Shown in pieces: positions 19,301 to 26,500 of a stretch of DNA of 45,187 nucleotides (position 1 is the stretch's first letter; every line of letters starts with the position of its first letter). A program made the position numbers and the translations under genes. Origin of the DNA: DASYHQ01 sp038223165 (GTDB taxonomy: Bacteria; Planctomycetota; Phycisphaerae; Tepidisphaerales; Tepidisphaeraceae); NCBI GenBank assembly GCA_038223165.1, contig JBBRHE010000003.1, positions 1 to 45,187 on the forward strand, given 5' to 3'. The notes beneath the pieces were generated by a model. It did no database searches. It was not told the origin of the DNA and saw nothing but the letters and a program-made list of their open reading frames with translations.

Positions 19301-19658
19301 TGTCGTCGCGGCGCATTAGAAGCAGACCGTTAGTGAGCCCGTTGTGCAATCCTGGAACACGCGACTCGACAAGGTGCGCCACGTCCAAAGCGCGTGGCCG
19401 CAGGATCAGCGGTCGCAATACCCACATCACTGCGGCCGTTAGCACAACGGCGAGCCAGATCGGCAGGACGGCGTAACCCAATCGCGACCCCGGTTCCAGC
19501 GCGTGCGAGACGAACGCGCACACCACCGTGGCCACCACCAGCGTCGCCGCGAACAGCACCCCGCCGCGCACCATGCGGTGGACGCGGTAGCGCTGACCGA
19601 TTACGTCCAGCGTGTCCTCGATCTGAAGCAAAGCGGGATGGTGTGACAATTGGCTCAT
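16386..19658 (-). CDS. Large DUF4175-like membrane protein with coiled coil
   Basis: About 1090 aa. Three membrane helices lie in the first 190 residues (VLFAATLVVATVVCAFV, YAVLPIWLAVVLTAAVMWV, LSYVVVPVILLAVLFGSSF). A long beta-rich extracytoplasmic region follows, with segments such as LRYTYRVDHVDSTLKYRVEV and LKVVAKASDDVGLSTVRVLM. The last 500 residues are charged, helical and probably coiled coil, with Met/Glu-rich and Gly-rich low-complexity stretches near the end. This layout is that of large DUF4175-type proteins found in planctomycetes and proteobacteria; their function is unknown, and envelope or gliding roles are guesses. The ATG at 19658 is chosen because AGAGG lies about 8 nt upstream; an in-frame ATG at 19685 has no such site. 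Confidence 0.7.
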   Translation of the reverse strand: MSQLSHHPALLQIEDTLDVIGQRYRVHRMVRGGVLFAATLVVATVVCAFVSHALEPGSRLGYAVLPIWLAVVLTAAVMWVLRPLILRPRALDVAHLVESRVPGLHNGLTNGLLLMRRDDIAGNPWLPTILDEIASRTKGASPEQAVTFTDVKQLGLKLSYVVVPVILLAVLFGSSFAHGFAQMWSPGAFVPATGDAKILSVLPGDATLVQGQPLEIVIVAQAPMDASASILFDGDAMKPATVIGSPLDDGTLRYTYRVDHVDSTLKYRVEVARTQSPWYTARVVQQVKLTDLSLRISPPAYTKPNPESHVVTIKPENVGSSPIEVPQGSKVELMIAIDVPVAGAMLQAGLATPVNMDRTEEGKRFGGSTVAMEATQLAALLTEAGGQIVARVPDPALPIGVKKDGSPTLEVKWPTSDTVSPPTGELKVVAKASDDVGLSTVRVLMATSADGPLTAVFEKPISDGAATFDIGYALDVKPEYRKHGQAIRVQLEAVDNRNLTGLMGDGEGGPQTTQSPIYEIKFRDPEQIATEEKANADKLREALQAMLRKQNGLHDTAVAIKSTDSNGMATVATGQGELQSTMKQTADTFTFNVDDKVVQKTLLVLVGGPAREAVELASAFPTEPVDKERVRLSMDLQTRQRRIISTLESLLALLNKSPEPTTQAATKEGGDLPSKVDALKKLNDDLKEFMKEQQRILDQTAALAKKPVDNFDEKDKKLLDELLMSQEKLDAFMQQKISDFSKLAEQDMSNATLLKELMEVYSEVTMAKDALKKQATEIAVAAEEAGLELAKEITSNLEKWLMSEPDRIKWTQEELLAKQDVPMAELPTELEDMIGELMEEQEDLFEDIEDMNANMTDSLDKGAGWDAADGPIANMSAKGVTGNQLPNNNEMGGRAGEGRSGKSQGEFVEDNATGKGGRNTPTRLDPTAFQQGQINDTSKDPVGGATGGGKMSGQGGEGLEGPVPPGTSAEMKRLAQKQAQLRNTAERLNLQYQLGRYDNFKLTEATALMRRVESDLNANRYNTALRRRDVLLDAVDTSHLLLSGEISVQHDTTPVASRKTQDEINDVMKGQLPAAWSDALKEYYRKLGTE

Positions 19659-19731
19659 GGGGGAAACCTCTGGGCTATTCATCATATCGTGAGCCGAGCC
19701 AGATGTTGTGCGTATTGCGGCGGAATTCGGA

Positions 19732-19826
19732 GACGCGAAGACGGGAAGACGGGAAGGAAACGCGAAGAAATCAGGGGATTTGATCTGGCTTCGCGCCTTC
19801 TTGGCGTCTTCGTGCCATCGCGTCTG
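19732..19826 (+). repeat. Long imperfect inverted repeat (hairpin element) before ymdB-like gene
   Basis: Two 37-nt arms, 19732-19768 (starts AGACGCGAAGACGGGAAG, ends ACGCGAAG) and 19790-19826 (starts CTTCGCGCCTTC, ends GCGTCT), are inverted copies with about 75-80 % identity around a 21-nt loop. Such 'GCGAAGACG' / 'CTTGGCGTCTTCG' arms are a common class of dispersed, probably non-autonomous intergenic repeat. The element ends 27 nt before the ATG at 19854, so it lies where a promoter or leader would be. Confidence 0.7.
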
Positions 19827-19853
19827 TTGTTTCGAACCGCTATCATCCCCGGA

Positions 19854-20714
19854 ATGCCCATTCGCATCCTAGCCCTTGGAGACATCGTCGGCCGGCCCGG
19901 TCGCCAGGTCGTGCATGCTAAGCTGCCGGGGGTGGTGCGGGATCGGAAGATCGACCTTGTTATCGCCAATGGTGAGAACATGGCCGGTGGTTCGGGTATC
20001 ACGCAGAACCTGTTTCATAAGCTGCGGTCGTACGGCGTTGACGTTGTCACGCTGGGTGACCACGTTTACCGCAAGCTCGATATCGTGCCGACGCTGCAAT
20101 CGTCCGAGCGCATCATCCGCCCGGCCAACCTCGCGACCGAAGCGGCGGGGAAGGGGTCGACGATCGTTACAACCAATAGTGGCGTGTCGGTCTGCGTGCT
20201 GTCGGTTCTGGGGCGCATTTACATGAACCTGCCGGGCAACGATCCGTTCGCGGCGGCAGACCACATCCTCGATCGACTGCCCAAGCACGTGAAGGTCTGC
20301 GTCGCCGACGTTCACGCAGAGGCGTCCAGCGAGAAAGTTGCGCTGGGCCATTGGATGGACGGACGGGTCAGTTTCATCTTCGGCACGCACACGCACATCC
20401 CCACCGCCGATGCGAAAATTCTGCCCGGTGGCAGCGCGTACATCAGCGACCTGGGCATGTGCGGCCCTTACGACAGCGTGCTCGGGCGGCGCAAGGATCG
20501 CGTCCTTAAGCACATGACGACCAGCATGCCGCACAGCTTTGACGTGGCGACGGCGGATGTTCGGATGTGCGGTGCGATTGCAGAGATTGACGAGACGACC
20601 GGCCGGGCGATTTCCATCGAGCGCATTGAAGTGCAAGGAGACAACGCCGACGGCCCCTACGACGCCGACGACGACCGCCCCCCGCGTCCCGCTGCGACCG
20701 CTGTGAGTGAATAG
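19854..20714 (+). CDS. ymdB: YmdB-family metallophosphoesterase
   Basis: A 286-aa protein of the YmdB (TIGR00282) family. Members are metal-dependent phosphodiesterases; the Bacillus enzyme hydrolyses cyclic nucleotides and affects biofilm and sporulation decisions. Visible motifs are RILALGDIVGRPGR with the first metal-binding Asp at about residue 10, VIANGENMAGGSGIT, VADVHAEASSEK and IFGTHTHIPTADAKIL. The usual GNH(T/I)WD motif is replaced by GDHVYRK (VVTLGDHVYRKLD), so Asn is Asp. A Pro/Asp-rich C-terminal tail extends the protein. The frame is open upstream to 19650, but through the hairpin repeat; the ATG at 19854 starts the conserved domain. It converges on the HTH gene with 15 nt between stops. 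Confidence 0.88.
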   Translation: MPIRILALGDIVGRPGRQVVHAKLPGVVRDRKIDLVIANGENMAGGSGITQNLFHKLRSYGVDVVTLGDHVYRKLDIVPTLQSSERIIRPANLATEAAGKGSTIVTTNSGVSVCVLSVLGRIYMNLPGNDPFAAADHILDRLPKHVKVCVADVHAEASSEKVALGHWMDGRVSFIFGTHTHIPTADAKILPGGSAYISDLGMCGPYDSVLGRRKDRVLKHMTTSMPHSFDVATADVRMCGAIAEIDETTGRAISIERIEVQGDNADGPYDADDDRPPRPAATAVSE

Positions 20715-20729
20715 CAATTCTGCGCGTGA

Positions 20730-20951
20730 CTACTTTGGTTTCTTCGCAGGCACCGCTTTTACTTTCCGCGGTCGACCCATCTTCGGGCGGTTCTTCACTT
20801 TGATGATATCTGCCGGGCGAATCAGATGGAGTCGGCCCACCTTTTTGGATGGCAGCCAACCCGACGCGATAAGGTTCAACACCTGTCGCTGAGAAACCTT
20901 GGCTTTGGCCGCTACCTCTTCCGTCGTCATGTAAAGGGGACCGAATCGCAT
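20730..20951 (-). CDS. Small excisionase/MerR-like HTH protein with basic AT-hook-like tail
   Basis: A 73-aa protein. MTTEEVAAKAKVSQRQVLNL followed by IASGWLPSKKVGRLHLIRPADI is the 'helix-turn-helix plus wing' pattern of HTH_17/excisionase-type DNA-binding domains. The C-terminal 20 residues are strongly basic and contain GRPRK, an AT-hook core. The ATG at 20951 has GGGAGG about 10 nt upstream; an in-frame GTG at 20969 is possible. There is no integrase gene nearby, so it is more likely a stand-alone DNA-binding protein than a phage excisionase. Confidence 0.7.
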   Translation of the reverse strand: MRFGPLYMTTEEVAAKAKVSQRQVLNLIASGWLPSKKVGRLHLIRPADIIKVKNRPKMGRPRKVKAVPAKKPK

Positions 20952-21041
20952 GGCTGTGATGCCTCCCACTCAGATTGACACTGTACCCCATCCCGCGAGC
21001 AGGGCCAACGTTCGACGCACCCCCGCAAGTGTGGACCACCG

Positions 21042-22394
21042 TCACTTGATGTACGCGCCCTCTTCCTTCAACCGTTTGCGAAGGTTTTGCACGTCGACGG
21101 CATGGACATCATTCGTCGGCAGCTTGGCTGCATGGGCTGCTGCGATGCCGGCGGCTTCGCCCATGGCCAGGCAGCATGGCATGACACGGACACTCCCCTG
21201 GACGATCTGTTCGGCACTAATGCTGCGACCGGCGACGAGGACGTTCGTCAGGCCCTTGGGTGTCAGGCACCTGTATGGAATGCCGTGCGATTCACCAACA
21301 CCGTAGCGGAAGGTCGTCTCCTCCCACTTGTGGGCCGCCTTCACGTCGTTGAATGCTTCGCGCACCTTGGCGTGGACGTCAATGAAGTAGCTGTTGCGGC
21401 AGATCTCGTCGTCAAACGTGCGGCGGGCGACGTAGTCTTCCAGCGTCAACACGTAGTTGCCGACGATGCGGCGCGACTCGCGCACACCGAGCATCGCGCC
21501 GGTCTGCACAAGAAACGAGTTGCCAAACGCCTGCGGATAAAACTCAGCCAATCCATCGCGAAACGCCGCTGCGGTCTTGCGGCCGGTCATCATCGCTTTC
21601 GATACACTCATCGGGTCGGTGCTGTCGACGGCGTAAACATGACCGGCGTTGAAGCCCATCGTCCCGGGACCAACGAAGCTCGGACACATGTGGACGTCGG
21701 GGACGTCGGGATACTTGCCACTTTTGACGATGTTGTGGTGTGGCGAATTGGCATTGGCGGCATGCATGCCCGGGCCGTTGTTGAACGCGTAGTCGTCGAC
21801 GTTCGACAGGACGAAGCAATGCGTCGTCGGCATGAGGTTGGCCGGGTTGCCACTGTCGTCTCCCTTGTGGAACTCGGCGCCTGCCCAGGCGGACAGGTCG
21901 GCGTCACCGGTGCAGTCGACGTAGACGTTGGCGCTGACCGCGGTCAGACCGGCCTTGTTCGTCAGCAGCAAGGCTTTCACGCGACCCGAACCGTCGGTGT
22001 CGACACCGGACAGCATCGTGTGGAACAGCACCGTCACGCCATACTCGGTCACGAGCTCGTCATAGACGCGCTTGAGTCGCTCGGCGTCGATCGGCACCCA
22101 GTCCATATCCGTCGGTTTGACGTGCGCCATCCCCTTCTTCGCCGCGTTGAACACTCGTTCGGCAAGGCCGCGGTAGACGAGGTCCTTCTTGTCACTGAAT
22201 GGGGTCCAGGCGGGCACCAACGCACTGGTACCCATCCCACCGAGGTTGCCGGTCTGCTCGACAAGCAGCACCCTGGCCCCCTCGCGCGCAGCGGCGGCGG
22301 CGGTGGTGCAACCGCTGGGGCCACCGCCGACCACAATGACATCCCATGACTTGTCGAACGGAATTTGACGCGGGGCAACGGTGTACGTAGTCAC
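21042..22394 (-). CDS. FAD-dependent oxidoreductase (FAD_oxidored family)
   Basis: A 450-aa flavoprotein. The Rossmann dinucleotide motif is VIVVGGGPSGCTTAAAAA (GGGPSG near residues 23-28), followed by the ribose-binding Glu in VLLVEQTGNLGGMGT. Later come VYVDCTGDADLSAWAGAEF and NVLVAGRSISAEQIVQGSVRVMPCC, typical of the PF12831 FAD_oxidored family, which is abundant in planctomycetes and often encoded near polysaccharide degradation genes. No signal peptide is evident. The substrate is unknown. The start is a GTG at 22394 with AGGGATC just upstream. It stands alone between convergent and divergent neighbours. Confidence 0.85.
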   Translation of the reverse strand: MTTYTVAPRQIPFDKSWDVIVVGGGPSGCTTAAAAAREGARVLLVEQTGNLGGMGTSALVPAWTPFSDKKDLVYRGLAERVFNAAKKGMAHVKPTDMDWVPIDAERLKRVYDELVTEYGVTVLFHTMLSGVDTDGSGRVKALLLTNKAGLTAVSANVYVDCTGDADLSAWAGAEFHKGDDSGNPANLMPTTHCFVLSNVDDYAFNNGPGMHAANANSPHHNIVKSGKYPDVPDVHMCPSFVGPGTMGFNAGHVYAVDSTDPMSVSKAMMTGRKTAAAFRDGLAEFYPQAFGNSFLVQTGAMLGVRESRRIVGNYVLTLEDYVARRTFDDEICRNSYFIDVHAKVREAFNDVKAAHKWEETTFRYGVGESHGIPYRCLTPKGLTNVLVAGRSISAEQIVQGSVRVMPCCLAMGEAAGIAAAHAAKLPTNDVHAVDVQNLRKRLKEEGAYIK

Positions 22395-22561
22395 GATCCC
22401 TGTATTTCAGGCGTAATCCCGGGAAAGTCAATCACACACCGCACGGGATTCGCCGACGGATCGTAAGCCTTTGCGCAATTCATATAAGCATTCGCGCGAC
22501 TGTGTGGGCCAGGCAACCTCTTTCACGTCCGAATAATCGTTGCCTTTTGCTGCCGCTGCCA

Positions 22562-22567
22562 TAGGCT
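22562..22567 (+). promoter_or_regulatory. Candidate promoter of mtnP (-10 TAGGCT)
   Basis: TTGCCT at 22540-22545, a 16-nt spacer and TAGGCT at 22562-22567 form a weak sigma-70-like pair ending 9 nt before the mtnP ATG. No Shine-Dalgarno sequence is present, again suggesting a near-leaderless mRNA. Confidence 0.3.
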
Positions 22568-22576
22568 TTAGCACTT

Positions 22577-23539
22577 ATGGGTGATGTGCGAGTCGGTGTG
22601 ATCGGTGGATCGGGACTGGGACAGTTGCTGAGCGATGGCGGGGATCCCGTTACGCGTCACACGGTCGAGACCCCGTTTGGTGCCCCTTCCGATGCAATTC
22701 TGGAAACCAACTGGCACGGGTTGCCTGTCTTCCTGCTCTCGCGCCATGGCCAGGGTCATCTGAAGAACCCGACAGCGGTGCCGTACCGTGCAAACTTGTT
22801 TGCGCTGAAGCAACTGGGCGTCACGCACATCATTGCCAGCGGTGCCGTCGGCAGCCTGCGCGACGGGTTCAAGCCGCGCGATCTCGTTATCACCGACCAG
22901 ATCATCGACAAGACGACTCAGCGCCCGTCGACGTTCTTCGACGAAACCGCCGTTCACGTGGAATTTTCGGAACCGTTCTGCCCGGTGCTTCGTCAAACGA
23001 TTCTGGACGCTGCGAACACGTTGGGCAGCGCCGAGCTCACGGTCCACGCTCGCGGTTGCTACGTCTGCATGGAAGGGCCGGCCTTCTCGACCCGGGCCGA
23101 GAGCCTTATGCATCGCCTGTGGGGTGGCGACCTCATCGGCATGACCGCAATGCCCGAAGCGAAGCTGGCGCGGGAAGCGGAGATGAGTTATGCGCTGGTG
23201 GCTTTAGTCACCGACTATGATTGCTGGAAGAGCCGTCCTGCCACGACGGAGGGCAAGCTCGACCCTCAGTCGTTGCTCGACGAGATCATCGGTCACCTGA
23301 AGGTGGCAAGTGGCAACGCGATGACGCTGATCCGCAAGACCGTCGAGTTGATCGCCGAGCGTCGCGATACACTGGCCCCATCGCCGGCACACTCGGCGTT
23401 GAAACTGGGCATCTGGTCCGATCGAGACGCGATCTCGCCCGAAGCAGTCGAACGCTTGCGACCGTTGTGGGGCAAATATTTTCCGGCGCAGTCAACGATG
23501 ACGACGACGACCCCTGAACCCGCACCCGAGGTGACCTGA
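22577..23539 (+). CDS. mtnP: S-methyl-5'-thioadenosine phosphorylase
   Basis: A 320-aa member of the PNP/MTAP family. It splits methylthioadenosine with phosphate to adenine and methylthioribose-1-phosphate in the methionine salvage route. Visible are the N-terminal phosphate loop VIGGSGLG, the SRHGQGH motif near residue 55, ASGAVGSL, CYVCMEGPAFSTRAES and MTAMPEAKLAREAEM, where the last is the substrate-pocket signature. Because many planctomycetes use such proteins for MTA or for inosine/guanosine, a purine nucleoside phosphorylase role is possible. It is about 30 residues longer than the average member at the C-terminus. Its TGA overlaps the ATG of the following gene by one base. Confidence 0.9.
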   Translation: MGDVRVGVIGGSGLGQLLSDGGDPVTRHTVETPFGAPSDAILETNWHGLPVFLLSRHGQGHLKNPTAVPYRANLFALKQLGVTHIIASGAVGSLRDGFKPRDLVITDQIIDKTTQRPSTFFDETAVHVEFSEPFCPVLRQTILDAANTLGSAELTVHARGCYVCMEGPAFSTRAESLMHRLWGGDLIGMTAMPEAKLAREAEMSYALVALVTDYDCWKSRPATTEGKLDPQSLLDEIIGHLKVASGNAMTLIRKTVELIAERRDTLAPSPAHSALKLGIWSDRDAISPEAVERLRPLWGKYFPAQSTMTTTTPEPAPEVT

Positions 23540-26500
23540 TGTACGAAAGCCACCGCCGCCGATTTATCCTGCTGGCCAGTGTGTTGAGTGCCATCGCGCT
23601 GTCGCCGTCCTTGCAGTCACAGGTCATCGTGGAAGGGGATGAGGATGAACCATCTGCGATCGCGCCGGACACCGGGGTGTACGTCAGCGAGTCGGCGATC
23701 GTCACCGAGCGCGTGACGCTCGCCGAGCGGATGGAACGGTCGAGCGAATGGGGCAAAGCCGCCGACATCCTGCAGGAAGTGATCGAGAAGAACGGTCAGC
23801 GCATCGTCCCAGCCAAGGGTGGAGACGAAGGTCCGATCAAGCAGTACATCGGCGCGACGGACCTCATTCAGCGTCGCCTGGCCAAGTGGCCTGCCGACGG
23901 GCTGACCGCGTACAACGCGCGGTATGCGCACGTCGCGCAGGGCCTGCTCGACGGCGCGCCGTTTGACCCCGCCGTGCTGGGCAAGGTCGAGAACGATTAC
24001 TTCGTCACCGACGCCGGCAAGACCGCCGCCCTTCGGAGAATCGACATTGCTCTCGAGGCCGGTGACTTTGCGTCGGCGGCGTGGACGGTCGACCGGTTGT
24101 TGTCACTGCACCCGACCCTTGGGGACGGCCGACCGGCCGTCCTGCTGCGGGCCGGGCTTGCCCACCACCTCGCCGGTGACGCCGCGCCGGCCAAGGCCGC
24201 GCTCGACGAGCTGTCTGCCAAGTTCCCACAGGCCACTGCGACGATCGCCGGGCAGGACGTCATTATCGTCGATGCACTCAAAAAGGCGCTCGCAGAGCCT
24301 GTGCCCGTCGCCAGTATCGTCACGAGCGACTCTTGGCCGATGCTCGGTGGTGGTCCGTCGCGCGGGCGCGTCCCGCACACGGTCGGCCAACCGGGTGCCA
24401 GAATGTTTGGCATCCCGTTACCGTCGGTCAACCAGCGCAACGTCCTGCGCGAGCAACGCTTCGACCTCCGCGGTCGACCCGAGCAGGAACTGCCCGGTGT
24501 CATGCCCGTTGTCGATCGCGGGGAACTGTTCTTCCAGGACGGACAGCGCATCTACGGTGTCAGCGTCGACAGTGGCGTGACGCTCAGCGGTTGGACCACG
24601 ACCTACCCGAGCACCAACGGCCGGTACGTCATGCCGCAACAAGCGCCCACGCCCTCCCCGCGCGGGCGGCAGTTGAACACGACCGTCACCGACAGCGTCG
24701 TGCTCGCCGTCCTCGGGCAGACCGATCGCCGCACCGCGATGGCGACGGGGCAATTCGCCGAGTCGCGATTGGTCTGCCTCGATCGCACGACCGGTGCGCA
24801 ACGCTGGATCGGCTCGACCGCCACGCTCGCCGACGACGCGATTAAATCCCTCGTGCTCGGGGGTTCACCGCTCGTGGTCGGTGACAACGTTTATGTCACC
24901 GGTCGATCCGGAAAACAACAGAACTTTGAGGACTGCTACGTCGTCTGCTTCAACCTCGCCGACGGTAAGGCCAAGTGGGCTTCGTACATTTCTGGCGCCA
25001 GTGACTTCAACCCGAACTTCGGTGAAGGCATCATCAGTGACAACGAAGCGCATATCGCGTACGTCGGAGGCCGACTGTTCGTCTCGACGAACCTCGGTGC
25101 CGTCGCGGCGCTGGACGCGTACGGGGGTGGCCTGCTCTGGTTGACGACCTACCCGCGCGGCGGTGGTGACGCAGGGCGCGGGCCTCTTTTTAACCAGCAG
25201 ATGAACGTGCGGCGGATGCGGATGAATGCGGCGCAGAATAACGCCCCGCCTTGGGCTTACAACCCACCGATCGTGCGCGATGGTCGCATTTTCATCCTGC
25301 CGACCGATGGGCGCGACCTGCTGGTCGTCGACGCGGGCACTGGCGCAATTGAACGGCGCATCCTCGCGCGCGACATCGAGAACCTCGACACGCTCGTAGG
25401 CATCACGCCCGACAACAGCATCATCCTCGCGGGCAACGTCGAACTCGGCGGCAGCACGACGGCGCTGGTGCTCGGCATCGATTGGCAGAAGTACGACCCG
25501 CGCACTTTCAAAAAGGGCGCCACCGCTGAGCCGGCGATTACCCTGCGCCGGCCGTTCGTCGCGCCACCGGCGCGGCAGCGAAGTGGGGACACGCAGTCAC
25601 TCGACGCGATGCGCGGTCGACCGTTGCTGACCGATGGCTTTGTGTATGTGCCGACCGGGGCGCGGTTGTACTGCCTTAACCTCAAGACGCGCATGCTGGA
25701 CGACAAGGGCACCTACCCGGCCTACCCGCGCATCTGGGACCCGCAAGACGAGAGCGGTGAAGGCCCGGGCAACGTGCTGATCGTGGGAGACCATGTGGTA
25801 CTCGCCGGCACGAACCGGGTAGACGGTTACACCGATCTGACGATCGCTCGTGCCAAGTACGATGCGCGCGAAGCGGCGTCACCTAACGATCCTGAGCCAA
25901 GGCTGATCTATGCCGAGGTGATGTTCGCCGCCGGTGATGTGCCGACGGCGCTCAGCAAGCTCGACGAAGCAGCGCGGTTGCTCGGTGGGCCGGGCAACCT
26001 GCGCAGTGGCCCGTTGCGCGACCGGTTGTTCAACGACGCATTGAGTTTCGCGACGCGCCTCAACGGCACGCGGGTGGAGTCGGCGACGACGACCGAGCAG
26101 GCCTCGACCATGTTCGACCGCGCCGCCATCGCCGCCGCTGCGCCTGAACAGCAGGTTGCCTGGCGGACGGCGCGAGCGAAGTTTTTCCTGCGCACGCGCG
26201 ACTTCAACAACGCCGTGCGGATGTATCAGGAGATTCTGCTCGACGAGTCGATGCGCGCGGTCGCGAGCTTCGACGCCAAGGACGGCCCCACCACCGCCGG
26301 TGCCGCCGCCGAGACGGCTATCGCGGCAATCGTGAACGGGGTCGGACCGTCGTGCTATGTCGCGTATGAACTGGTCGCCGAAGAGAAGTTCAACATAGCC
26401 AAGACCACCAACGACACCAAAGCCTTGCTCGCGGTGGCGCGTAGCTACCCGAACGCCCGCGTCGCGATCAAGGCGATGGCCACCGCCGCCTCGGCGTACG

